64,000 bases of DNA from Allium sativum (Eukaryota > Streptophyta > Magnoliopsida > Asparagales > Amaryllidaceae): positions 479,135,514 through 479,199,513 of the forward strand of contig CM060925.1 of the NCBI GenBank assembly GCA_030737875.1. Direction: 5' to 3'. Of the stretch, positions 22,575 through 34,417 are shown in pieces. The notes beneath the pieces are model-generated. The model was not told where the DNA came from. It saw nothing but the letters and a program-made list of their open reading frames with translations, and made no database searches. A program made the translations under genes and the position numbers. How positions within the stretch are numbered: the stretch's first letter is position 1; each line of letters starts with the position of its first letter.

Positions 22575-24632
22575 TGTAACACCCCGTATTTTCTATGAAT
22601 ATTAAAATAACGAATTAAAGAATACTTAATTTTAAAAGTTGGAATTAAGTAAAATGGGTAGCGCCATTGCGTTCATCTCGGAATTCTGGTTGGAATAGAG
22701 TCCGAGTTTGCGTAAATCGAACTCTGTATGAGGAAGTTATGAAGCTTAGAAGATTTCACTTTAAAGCAGAATTAAATTAAATAATAATTAAAAATCAGAA
22801 AACAAATTCAAATTTCGAAAATCAGCCAATAAAAGATGCGCGGGAAAAATCTCGCCAGAGGGGGTCGACCCCGCCTAGGAGGTGTCGACATAGGCGTCAA
22901 CCCTCCCATAGGGGTGTCGACCCCTATCTTCCCAAATCAGGGTGACGAATTCTGAAGGATTAGGGCTTATGTGTTGCGCTGTGGTTGGCTGGGTGACGTG
23001 TCTCTTTGGTTTGGATGGCTCTGATGACTCCTATGCTAATCTAAATGCCATAGTTTGTCTAACACATGTATAAATACATATCTAAACTTAACCCTAACCT
23101 CATAACCCTATTCTATGGTGCCTCCATGATGTCTATCTCTAAACCAACCTAGCCTCCTTCTTCTCCAAACTAGAAATCAAATTAGAGAGCTTCAAATTGA
23201 AGAAAAGGTTCTCCACTTCAATCAACGGAGAAAGATTAGAATCGCTACAATGTCAACTAATTCTCTTTTTCTAATCCTATCGCTGTAAGTTCAGTTATTA
23301 TTCAGATTTGAACACATAATAGAAATCATGACTGTAATGAATCGAATCTAGAACTATGCCTAATTGTAAGATAATCAATTCTAATTCATGCTTATTCTTT
23401 TGTCAAATCTGAAATTACCTATGCCTATGAGACTGTTGTGATTGAAACTATCATGTTGTACATCAAATTAGTAGTTTCTTTATGTTCAATCCTATCAAAT
23501 CTGTATACCTATGATGTATTTTCCTTAGTTTGCTCATATTCATTGTTAATGTACAACATGCCTATTGGAACCATGATTCTTGTGTTTGGTACACCTTTAC
23601 ATGCCTATTTTCCCTTATGTCAATTCCTGTGTTTCTTCTCTATCCCCGTTCCATTTTATTTTATGAGTACTTGGAATTTGGAAACCTAGTTGAATCTTGT
23701 TGTACGTGCGATTGTAACGCGGGGAATTGGGTATAACTTATTAGAGTAATCTTGGACATAACAAGTATATTGGTCATAACTTGAATTGACTACGATTGTG
23801 GATAATTGGCATACAAAAATCTAGATTTGGACATGAATGGTAAATATGTAATTGGTTAAAAGATGAATATGCCTACCCCGAGGTTAGATTGAGTTGTGGT
23901 GTGACTGCCCGCAACCACCTGGCACATCCAGTAACTGCAACAACAGGTCTAATGTGAGAGATTAGAGCATCAAGCGACACTCAATGCAACATGTTAATTA
24001 AACAAATGGGTGTGGTTAGGTTAAATTGAGAACACTTAACCATTACAGCATGTTGATTAGGAAACCCTAGCAACGGGGACCCATTTCAGCAGTAACCCAC
24101 ATAGATGTATCACGGTACCCTGAACTAGGCAGGGTGGGGCACGATTACTGGGCTGATTATAAGCGGTCAAAAATAGTGGTAGGTGGTGCGTCAGTGTAGG
24201 ATCCGATGAAGTACGGGCGTGCACGTACTCCGAAGTGGAAAAATCAGGCACTGGGCATCAATTGTTATACACTGTGCATCTTGAATTGTGTCGGGTTTCC
24301 ATCATAGGTATGATATACCCCATGGTGGGACCAGCAAAGGTATCTACAAACAAGCGGGGCCGAATGACATAAGTAGTAAATACATGCGAGTAGAAGCCAA
24401 TCGATAAAGGGATCATTTTATTATGAACACATGAGGTTAGTTGAAACAATTGTTAGTAGGTGCAAAGAAATAGAAATGGGTGCGATAGCATATTCAGTTT
24501 ATCTTGCCTTATCTTGTCTTATGTTATCTTGTTACTATGGTATTGTCTTATATTCATTTTATTCATGTCATGATCATTTTTCTTGTTTACATGCTGAAAA
24601 TCACTGGGCTTACTAGGCTTTATGTCTGATTA
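22575..24632 (+). repeat. 3' LTR of element B, first 2.05 kb
   Basis: TGTAACACCCCGTATT... similar to the LTRs of C and especially solo LTR E. GTCGACC cluster at 22859-22931, TATAAATA at 23069-23076, GTAAGT at 23285, one stem module at about 23880-23960 (GTTGTGGT with ACTGCAAC, including two G-U pairs), and the cross-family conserved block at 24062-24170. It breaks off at TGTCTGATTAC, where the LTR of D takes over. Confidence 0.8.
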
Positions 24633-25847
24633 CATTTGTGGAAGAAGTCTGCTTGGAACTACCCGACAAGTCCACCGTCCAGAAGTGGTTAATCTAGTTT
24701 GAGGGATCAAGTGCGTAAATGTACACGTAATGATGCTAAGACACGAGGTTAAGTCCGATTTGTGGTAGAAGTCTGCCTGGAACCACCCAACATATCCAGC
24801 ATCCACAAGTGGTAGGCTTAATGTGAGAGGTCTAACAGCCATGAATGGATGAATGATAATAACATGTTAACCTGCAATACTTAACCTGTTTAAATCTGTG
24901 AGGGTTACATGAACCTATCAAATTGAGTAGGGGTTAAGTAAACTTGTTTGAATCAGTGGGGGTTAAGTAAATCTTTTTATATATGTGGGAGGCGGGTTAT
25001 ATATGTAAACCCGACAAACTTAACATGTTCTATATGTTGGGGTTATGCAACCTTGTTAAACTGTTAGGCATAACCTGTCAAAATCCTAGTAGTGGGGATG
25101 CAATCCCATGGTGTAGCTTGTATTATATTTTGTGTGGGACCTGTATCAGTAGCTACCCATTTTGGTATCAATTGGGGAACCCTGAACTAGGTCATGATCA
25201 GGGCATGCTTACTTAGCTGATTATAAGAGGTTCATCTAAGTAGGGGTATTGACGGCGCATTCCGTCGGATTCATGTGCATGCATGAATCTGCTTGCGTTG
25301 ATACTATAAGACGCTGTGACATCAGTAGATATTGCTGCGCCTCTCAAAAAAAAAATGGGTTGACACTTTAGGAAGTGATACGTCCTACTATGAGGCCACT
25401 GCAGGGTATCTACGGGATATGGAGCTGATCGATTGGCGTAGTAATGAGGATACATCTAGTCTTTCTTATTTAGGAGCCTGTTATTATCGTTGGAGGTAAC
25501 ACCTGTCATTTCTGTTGGGCTACCTGTTATTATTGTACAGGGTAAAACCCCTCACTAGAAGTATACCTTAGTCTACCATTCTGTTTCTGTTGGGATCATC
25601 TTGTTTCTATTATACTAGTATTGGTGCAGAGAAAAGTACTTGAGAAGCGCAATATATAATGTTTTTTTATTCTATTTATCTTGTTAAGTTTTATATAACT
25701 GTCTTATGATACTATTATCTCTCTCATCCAGTTTATATGCCTGTCATGATGCTTTTACTTATTTATATGCTAAAAGTAACTAGACTTGCCAGACTTTATG
25801 CCTGACCCGTTTTGTTTCCTTTTTTCTCTCTCTCTTCCTCCCCCTAG
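23285..25847 (+). other. Candidate leader intron preserved across the chimeric B/D LTR
   Basis: The donor GTAAGT at 23285 comes from the B part. The branch-like CTGAC at 25802, pyrimidine tract and TAG at 25845-25847 come from the D part. The fusion therefore keeps both splice-site matches in order. Confidence 0.35.
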
Positions 25848-26206
25848 GTTCTTAGGGTGAGAATACTCAGGCTTGATTAGGATTCTCTCTTTCATTCTAC
25901 TTAGAGTTGTTTAGATGTACCACTTTGATTTCCTGTCTTCTCTGATATGGCTATTTTTGGGGATTATGCTTTTTGTGTATTATTGTACTCTAATGATTTT
26001 ATACAAGACAGAAGTCGTAATGGGTTTTCTATATTTTAGACTTATGTTGTAACTGGGTTTTTGTAACACGATGTTTTCTGTTTAATAAAGTTTTAAATTC
26101 CAATGTTATTTTATATCTGTCTTGTGATATTCCTGTTTCTATTTCTGCTTACCTATAACGCTTCACGAAACTTAATGCATTATGATAAAGAGTGACAATA
26201 ACGGAC
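24625..26206 (+). repeat. 5' LTR of element D, truncated at both ends
   Basis: From GATTACATTTGTGG onward it matches the second half of D's 3' LTR (35050-36600), not the LTR of B. It ends ACAATAACGGAC, then jumps into leader sequence; the last few LTR bases, the PBS and about 20 bp present in C (14050-14090) are gone. Stem modules lie at about 24628-24702 (imperfect) and 24745-24830 (outer TTAAG/CTTAA, inner ATTTGTGG/CCACAAGT with one G-U). Confidence 0.78.
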
Positions 26207-26360
26207 CAAATTAGATAAAAGGTTTTGAAAACTGTTTTAAAAAGGTTTTAAAAGAAAGCATTTTCAAAGAAAAGCCTGTTTATCAAAAACATATTCCCCA
26301 AAGCCATATGAAGTATCTTTCGATTCTCCGCTTGAATCCCTTTTCCTTTTCTTTTCAAAA

Positions 26361-26914
26361 TGTCTGGGGAACCATTTCTTCCCCAAGGGTGTCCCCATGC
26401 TGCATGGTTCCGTAGGCATGTTAAAACTACGGAACATGCCGAAGGGCAAGAAAGTGCCCAACATCCATCTGTAGCTGCAGTAGTTCCAACTACGGCTAAT
26501 TTTCTCTCAAGCTTCGTAAGGATTTCTGTGCGATAGAGACAGCTTTCGAGAGACTTGTTAACATGTTACCCAAGGATGGTAAAGAGGAGAATAAGGGAGT
26601 TAAGGCTGAGGAGCACAGCGCGAGGATGAGAAAAATGGTGGCCTAAGAAGGGAACATAGATGAAAGAAGGAAAGCCTGATAAAGTTCAAATAAAGTAAAG
26701 AAGTAATGTCATGTTTGTGGGAACGTGGATCATTTGGTCAAAGATTGCCAAAAAAGGAAGAACACTTGTTTCAACTGTGGAAAAGTTGGACACTATACTA
26801 GGAAATGCCCGAAGAAGCAAGGAGAGGGGAAAAAGACAAGACCATCTGGAGAGCCGGTGCATGCTTCGGGGACAGTGGACCAGACAAAGGTAGGAAAGTT
26901 TATGTTGAAGGTTT
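26361..26914 (+). pseudogene. gag with central deletion (element D)
   Basis: Starts ATG at 26361 (MSGEPFLPQGCPHAAWFRRHVKTTE). The frame follows C as far as the segment equivalent to its KICRDF, then jumps to TAFERLVNMLPKDGKEENKG, equivalent to C's TYERLVDMALLQEEDKDGK. About 450 bp covering the capsid core is lost. Two zinc knuckles remain, CHVCGNVDHLVKDC and CFNCGKVGHYTRKC, in the frame at 26707-26914. No functional capsid could be made. Confidence 0.8.
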
Positions 26915-26988
26915 GATTTCTCTTTCCGATCATCCTGTTAGAATTTTTTTTTGATTCTGGAGCTTCATATTCTTTTAAATATGATTCT

Positions 26989-28554
26989 GTGGTTGAGTCT
27001 CTGCACCTTAGTTCTAATATAGTTTTGCATTCCATTGTTGTCTCAAACCCCATTGGGGGCTCGACTCATATGTTTGTGATTTGTCAGGGTTTGAGGATAC
27101 CTGTGTTGGGCGTCAAGTTTGAGTGCGATGCATCTATGCTTGGTTTTATGGACTATGGTTTGATTCTAGGGATGGAATGGCTAGCCATGGATGGTTCCAT
27201 TCTGGACTGTGAGAGGAGGGTCATTAGACTTTTGACTTGCCATGGGAGGACCCTCGAGATTTCCTGTGACTCTAAGGAGTCTGTCATGATAAATTTCCTA
27301 GAGTCGCTTGAATCTATCAATGATTTTCGATCTGTACCAGTAGTCTGTGAGTATCCAGATGTTTTTGAGGAGGTTCGGGGATTACCTCTGAGGCGCGAGA
27401 TTGATTTCCATATATACTTGGTGGACAATGCAAAGCCAATTGCATTGCCTGTGCGCCATATAGCTCCGAGAGAAAGGAGGGAGCTCAGCAAGCAATTAGA
27501 AGAGCTACTTGAGAAAGGGTTTATTAGGCGAAGCATATCTGAAGGAGGTGCTCCAGTAGTATTCGCCGCTAAGGCGGATGGTTCGCTTCGCTTATGCGTG
27601 GATTATAGAGAGTTGAACAAGCTCACTAAGAAAAATAGGCACCCACTTCCGAGCATAGATGATCTGTTTGACCAGCTTGTTGGTGTATCTATTTTCTCCC
27701 AGTTAGACTTGGCCATGGGGTTTCATCGGTTGAGGGTGGTCGAGGACAGTATAGATAAGACTGCCTTTAGAACTCCATATGGTTGCTTCGAATGGCTCGT
27801 CATGCCTGTTGGGTTGACGAATGCACCCTCCTATTTTTTGGATATGATGAGTTGGGTGTTTTGGGAGTTTCCAAATAAGTTCGTTGTGGTCTTTGTTGAC
27901 GACATCTTGATTTTCTCGAAGAGCGAGGAAGAGCAAGCCCGACATTTAAGGGGGGTTTTGAAAACTTTCTGTGCGCACCAGCTTAAGGCGAAATTCTCCA
28001 AATTTCATTTTTGGAGAAAGGAAGTAATAATTCTAGGGCATGTGGTCTCTAAGGATGGGATAGCAATTGATGTGAAAGTAGTTGTAGTTCAAGATTGGCA
28101 GATCCCAAAGAATGCAACGGAGGTGAGGAGTTTTCTTGGTTTAGCAGCCTATTATAGAAAGTTCATTAAGGACTTCACAAAGATATCAGCCCCACTCACT
28201 AGACTAACAAAGAAGAATCTAACATTTTCTTGGGGTATAGACTGTGAGGATGCTTTTCAGCGATCGAAGAGGGCTCTGACAACAACCCCAGTCTTGACTT
28301 TGCCTGATGGGAATAGAGTGTTCACAGTATACACTGATGCATGTGGTACAGGGCTTGGTGCGGTTCTGATGCAAGAGGGAAGGGTAGTATGTTATGGAGG
28401 TAGACAGCTAAGAGTTCATGAGAAGAACTACCCTACCTATGACGTAGAGTTAGCTTCCATAGTATTCGCGCTTAAGACCTGGCGCTATTATCTATTTGGA
28501 GAGAAGTTCGAGTTGTACATCGATCATAAATCTCTTAAGTACTTGTTCTCGTAG
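26989..28554 (+). pseudogene. Protease C-half, reverse transcriptase and RNase H (element D), 521 codons open
   Basis: The longest open frame in the window. Protease tail VVSNPIGGSTHMF and GLILGMEWL; the active-site DSGA lies just upstream (IFFDSGASYSF, about 26945-26975) in the neighbouring frame. RT shows [28 protein letters not shown] and [15 protein letters not shown]. RNase H shows [29 protein letters not shown] and [10 protein letters not shown]. It ends at a TAG (28552-28554) where C has Gln. All catalytic Asp residues of RT are kept. Confidence 0.88.
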
Positions 28555-29085
28555 AAGGATCTCAATTTGAGGCAACAAAGATGGATGGAGTTCCTAGCAT
28601 TTTATAAATTTGAGATTTCTTATACTCCTGGGAAGGGTAATATGGTGGCGGATGCACTGAGTAGGCAGAGGATGACTTTGAGTCCATTATTTGTAGAGAG
28701 GCAGAGCTTGGAGTATATATCGACCTTTGATTTTAGGCCCTCTACCGAGTTTACACTTGGCATCATTAGAGGTGTAACATACTCTTTTGGTTCAGATGGA
28801 ACTTCGCAGTGAGAGGACCCACAGATAGAAGGCATCTTGGATAGGCTCAGTAGAGGGGAGACTTCCAATCACCTCAGTAGATATTCCACAGATGATAGAG
28901 GGTGGTTGCGACGAGATGGAAGGCTTTGTGTTCCCCGAGTTAGGAGTTTGTTGAAGATAGTCCTTGAGGAAGCCCATCATTCTAGGATGACTATTCATCC
29001 AGGCGGTGATAAGATGTATAAAGATACGAAGAGGGTTTTCTTTTGGGCTGGGATGAAGAAAAATGTAGTGGAGTTTGTTTCTTGA
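28555..29085 (+). pseudogene. RNase H tail and integrase zinc domain (element D)
   Basis: [33 protein letters not shown] and STFDFRPSTEF continue pol after the stop. A frameshift near 28765-28790 precedes the next frame: [52 protein letters not shown] at 29083 sits just before CLICQQVK, replacing Lys or Arg of the finger region. Confidence 0.85.
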
Positions 29086-30240
29086 TGTTTGATTTGCCAG
29101 CAAGTCAAGGCTAAGCAAAAGAAGCCCGGTGGTTTACTTCATCCTTTGGAGGTCCCACAATGGAGTGGGAGAGCGTCTCTATGGATTTCATTAATGGTTT
29201 GCCTAGATCAAGGAAAGGCAACACCAGTATCTGGGTTGTAGTTGACCGGCTTATTAAGAGCGCTCATTTCATTCCTGTTAAGAGTAAGAGGACGGTATCA
29301 TGGTTGACAGTAGTTTATCTTCATGAGATAGTCCGTCTACATGGAGTACCTCCCAGTATTGTGAGCGATCGTGACACCATATTCACCAGTGAGTTTTGGA
29401 GAAGCTTGCAAGAGGCATTAGGGACACAGTTGCGTTTGAGCACCGCTTATCACCCTCAGACCGATGGACAGACGGAAAGGGTGAATAAAATTCTTAAGGA
29501 TCTTTTAAGAATGTTTATCCTAGACTTCAGAGGGGCTTGGGAAGAGCATCTTTATTTGGTAGAGTTCTCCTACAAAAATAGTTATCAGGCTAGTATTGTG
29601 TGGCACCCTTCGAGGCATTGTACAGACGATCTTGTAGATCGCCGACTTGTTGGTGGGAGTCTATAGATAGGCTTCTACTTGGATCTGAGATGATTAGAGA
29701 AACTTCAAAGAAGATTGTTCTTATTCGCAGACGCATGAAGATAGCCCAGGATAGGTAGAATTCCTATGCAGATAAGAGAAGAACTGATATTGAGTTTGAA
29801 GTAGGAGACATGGTTTTCATCAAGGTATCACCTTTGAGGAATGTGGTTCGCTTTGGATCTGTAGGGAAATCGACACCAAGGTTTGTAGGGTCATTTCCCA
29901 TAACAGAAAGGATTGGTCAAATGACCTATAGAGTAAATCTACCAGAGAGATTGGCCAGTGTTTAAGATGTTTTCCACGTTTCTCACTTACGGAAGTGCCT
30001 ACATGTTACCGTAGAAGTAGTTGAGCCAAGTGTGCTTGAGGAAGTAGAAGTGGAATGGGAGGAGATAGTTAGACGAGTTCCTATCCATATTATTGGGTCA
30101 GAGGTTAAGAAGCTACGCAACCGAGAGGTCAAGTTGATGAAAGTTCAATGAGGAGAAGACCCCATGGATGCAACCTGGGAGGCTGAAGACAAGATTCGCG
30201 CTTCGTACCCTTTTCTTTTCAAGGATATGTTCTTAACTTC
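29086..30240 (+). pseudogene. Integrase core and chromodomain-like tail (element D)
   Basis: The catalytic triad is visible: SMDFINGLPRS, SDRDTIFTSEFW and [13 protein letters not shown] frameshift near 29600 follows SYQAS. Then IRETSKKIVLIRRRMK, a TAG at about 29757, DMVFIKVSPLRNVVRFG, RVNLPERLASV followed by a TAA near 29962, and [17 protein letters not shown] with another stop near 30148. The tail DATWEAEDKIRASYPFLF matches the chromodomain-like end of B and C. Confidence 0.85.
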
Positions 30241-30811
30241 TTTTTCCAAAGCTTTTATTCGTACTTGTTTCTATCATTAAGTATATCCTATCGATCAAAT
30301 CTTCGGCCTTTATATGGGGAACCAATGGATGTAAATATGTGTTTGAGACATGTTATGTTTGATAGATGCAAGTGGATGCAAGTATTTGCTAGTGGTTGCT
30401 CATGGATGCATATACACACACACACTAGGCATTAGATCGGCTCAATCACTCTCATACTGCATATGGATGCATATGCATTTTCTTCTTCTTTTATGGATGA
30501 AAATGGGTGTATCATCACATGGATGTTGCATTTGGATGGATGATTGTGCACGCATATAGCATTAACATGATATATTAGGACTATTTGCATGCATGTTGGA
30601 TTTATGGCACTGACATACATTGCATTAAGGAGGTCGACTGAATCAGTGAACCGCCGGATCTTTCGCATTAGTATAGGGACATATGCACACACCTTTGCAT
30701 ATGTTCATATAAGCATTAGAAATCTTTAAGTACAATGGATTCCCGTGATTGGAGGATGAGTAGATGAATGTTAGGATATACATTCTTCTTAACTTGGAGA
30801 TTTCAGAATCG

Positions 30812-30833
30812 AAATCCTTTAAGTAGGGGAGAA
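30812..30833 (+). other. Polypurine tract region of element D
   Basis: AAATCCTTTAAGTAGGGGAGAA before the 3' LTR. It is the same context as C, with one G to T change interrupting the purine run. Confidence 0.75.
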
Positions 30834-32077
30834 TATAACACCACGTAATTTTTAAGAACAAAAAAATGATAAACTAAATAACTTAATTTAATATTGGGAA
30901 TTAAGTAAAATGGATCGCTCCATTGAGTTTGTCTCGGAATTTTGCTTAAGATAGACCCTAGGTTTGCGTACAACGGACATCGTATGAAGAAGATATTAAG
31001 GTTTGAAGTTTGTTTACATATAAGCAATATATATATATATATAATAAGTCTAGAAAATCAAAAATCAAAGAGCGGGAGAGGGAGGGAAATCAGCCCGTTA
31101 GGGGTTGACCCCATGCCCCATGAGTGTCGACCCATGGGTCGACCCCTACACGGGGGTGTCGACCTCAGGGTCGAACCCACCCAGATCTAGGCAGATACAT
31201 TATGTGAACCGAGACGCATTTATGAACAAGATTCGTTGACTGTAGGCTATAAATAGGACCTCATTTCTATTGTTTTATTCACCAAAAACAATGGAGACAA
31301 CAAGGTGCTTCCCTAACTCAGATTGAAATAGCTTATTCTGCTGCAAAAACAATTTACACGTATTCAAGAATCTCTGCTGTAACACCCCATATTTTTCTAT
31401 GAATATTAATAGACGAATTAAAAGAATACTTAATTTTAAAAGTGAGAATTAAGTAAAACAGACTATAACACTGTTCGCCTCAAAATTCTGGTCAAGATGG
31501 ACCAAAAGTTTGCATTAAACGGATAATGTATGAGAAAGTTATGGACCTTGGAAGTTTGTATACATATAAGGGAAATACATGTATATATATAAATTAATGA
31601 AATAAAAATCAACCTAAAATTCAAGAAAAAAATTCAAAACAGCAGAAGCGGGAAGGTAAAACGCCAAACCGACCTACCCGCTGGGTCGACCCCAGGGTCA
31701 ACTCAGGGTGTTTTGAATCGACCCCATCGGCCTACAATGGTCTATGGCGAAATTTTGTGTTATAGGGCTTATGTGTCACACTGTGGTTGGCTGGGTGACA
31801 TGTGTCTTTGGTTTAGATGGCTCTGATGACTCCTATGCTAATCTAAAGGCCATGGTTTGCCTAATACACCTATAAATACATATCCAAACCTAAACCCTAA
31901 TTCTATTATTCACTCTCATGGCACCTCCATGACGCCAAACTCTCACCTAAACCTAGCCGCCACTAAAACCTAAATCAAATCAAAAAGTTCTTCATCAACC
32001 TAGAGGATTAATCAATATCAAGTTAGAGTTCTTCAACAACAACAAGCGATTCAACTATCTTTTCTAATCCAAACGCT

Positions 32078-33986
32078 GTAAGTTCAGTTATTTTTATATT
32101 TGAACACCTAAATCTAGTCTTGACATGTAATAAGATGAAATTGAGACTATGCATGATTCTAAATTGTTCTTTTGCTTATATTCTTATTCTCATGATGCTA
32201 TTATCATCAGTTTATCTTGTTGTACATCAGTTTTTTATGTTCATGATGATGTTTTTATCAAGTCTTAGCCTTCATGCCTGTGATGATATTTTCATGCTTA
32301 TTTTCTCTCTGTTCTTATTTTATGCAACTTCTATTTCCCCCTATTTATTTTCTTTTATTGAATCTGGGTTAACTTCGAACCTAGGATGAAATCGCGAAAT
32401 ACTAACGTTTGGAATACGGGGAATATTGGGTATCGCCTATTTGGGTGAATTTATGGGCATAACATGTTTGTGGAATTATTGGGCATAATTTGTGATGGAT
32501 ATAGGGTATTATTATTATAATTGCAAGTTTGGGTAAATTGGCATGTAAATCAATATTTGGACATATGTAAATTGGTATGTAAATCAATATTTGGGCATAT
32601 GTAAATTGGCATGTAAATCAATAATTGGGCATATGATAATTGGCATGTAAAAATTGGAATTTGGACATAACTGGCAAGTATATAATTTAATTAAATCTAA
32701 TGGCCGCCTAAGACACGAGGTTGGATTTGAGTTGTGGTGTAAGGCTTCCCGAAACCGCCTGGCACATCCAACAACCGCAACGACAACAATCTAATGTGAG
32801 AGGTCAAAGGCAAAGATTAGATGGGTAATAATGCCTAACACGAGGTTAGAATGAGTTTATGGTGTAAGATTGCCCGGAACCGCCCGGCACATCAAGCAAC
32901 CGTGAACAACAAGTCTAATGTGAGAGGTTAGTGCATTGAATGTTTGAACCTGAGGTTGGAATGGGTTTGCGGTGTAAGACTGCCCGGAACCGCCCAACAC
33001 AATCCAACTACCGCAAATAAGTCCAATGTGAGAGGTTGATGCATTAATAAATAATTAATGCTAAACAAACATGTTAAGTATGGTAGGGTTAAGTCAACAT
33101 GCAACACTTAACCAATATGACATGACAAGTGGTTGGGTTAAGTAACTCAACTGGACTAATGACACTTAACCAGTATGACATGATGAATGGGTGGGTTAAG
33201 TAAACTTGAATTGATTGATTGATGACACTTAACCAATATGGGGGGTATACGAATATACCCTAGGAAAACCCTAGTAGCGGGACCCTTTTCAGCAGTAACC
33301 CACATTAGGTATCAACGGGACCCTGAGCTAGGCAGGGTGGGGCACGATTACTGGGTTGATTATAAGCGGTCAAAATAGTGGCAGGTGGTACGGCGGTGCA
33401 GGTTCCAACGGATTATGGGCATGCATGTAATTCTGGCATGGGAAAATTTAGACACTTAGTACCAAGTAGGTATAAAGCTGTGAACTCTAGAACTGTATCG
33501 GGTTGCCACCCTAGGAAATGATACACCCTATGGCGGGACCAGCACAAGTATCTACAAGTAGGGGCCGGGTTGATACAAACACATGCGGAACGTTATGAGT
33601 AGGAGCCGATCAATTAAGATAGGTACGGTGGGGACAGGTAAACTGTCAATATGAGGTGGGACCCTCATCGTGAGATATGTACCTATAAAACTATCATGTG
33701 GGAAATGATGATCACTTATCCTGTTTTGTAACAAATGGCATTAGTTGAACACTAATTATGTGGTGCAAAGAAATTAAGAATCAGTACGATACCTTATCAT
33801 GTTCTAGTCTTATCTTATGCTTATCTCGTTATCTTGTGATGCTTATTATCATTGTTATGTCTTGTATCCAGTTTATTCATGTCATGATACCTTTACCTGT
33901 TTACATGCTGAAAGTCACTGGACTTACCAGTCTTTATGTCTGACTCTGTTTTTGTTTCGCCTTCTTTCTTTCGTCCCCCCCCCTAG
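32078..33986 (+). other. Candidate leader intron in solo LTR E (1909 bp)
   Basis: Donor GTAAGT (CGCT before it) at 32078-32083. Branch-like CTGAC at 33940-33944, then a T/C-rich run with a C8 stretch, and TAG with AG at 33985-33986, 42 nt after the branch site. Confidence 0.45.
32717..33035 (+). other. Three stem-forming modules in solo LTR E
   Basis: Module 1 (32717-32803): TTGGATT/AATCTAA outer, GTTGTGGT/ACCGCAAC inner. Module 2 (32842-32927): TTAGA/TCTAA outer, GTTTATGGT/ACCGTGAAC inner with two G-U. Module 3 (32952-33035): TTGGA/TCCAA outer, TTTGCGGT/ACCGCAAA inner. The sequences differ but pairing is kept; loop CTGCCCGGAACCGCCC is nearly constant, and each is followed by GTGAGAGG. Confidence 0.65.
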
Positions 33987-34417
33987 GTCCACAGGGAGGG
34001 AATACCACCAGTTAGTTCAGATTCTTTTCAAGCTCGAAGATTGTGATGTATTGCTTTGGACTCTTTGCTTTACTGCTATGGCTGGCTACTGCTTAATTGG
34101 GGAATTATGTTATGTTATTTTGTATTATACTTCTTTTGAGAAACAAGACAGATATTTGATGTAATGGGTTTTGATGTTTTGGTGTTGATGTTTGAAACAA
34201 CCCTTATGAAAATTTATCCTATTATGCTACTATGGAATAAAAGTTCTAATTGTTTTCCGCTGCTTAAGTTTGTCTATTTTGTAATTTTATCTGTTTTATA
34301 CTCTTATGACCCCCACTAAAGTTAATGCATTCCCTTTGTGAGTGACCTTAATGGAGGTGGGGTGTTACATCTGCTACAACATCTACAGTCATTTCTCTGT
34401 TTTTAGATCCAATCACT

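Larger units (their letters stand above)
31378..34369 (+). mobile_element. Solo LTR E (2992 bp) with TCTGC target duplication
   Basis: TGTAACACCCCATATT...GGGGTGTTACA with TCTGC on both sides (31373-31377 and 34370-34374). There is no internal sequence, so it is a solo LTR left by LTR-LTR recombination. The first 70 bp closely resemble the 3' LTR of B. Contents: GTCGACC-like cluster (about 31670-31730), TATAAATA at 31871, GTAAGT at 32078, three stem modules, CTGAC at 33940 and TAG at 33984-33986. Confidence 0.93.
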
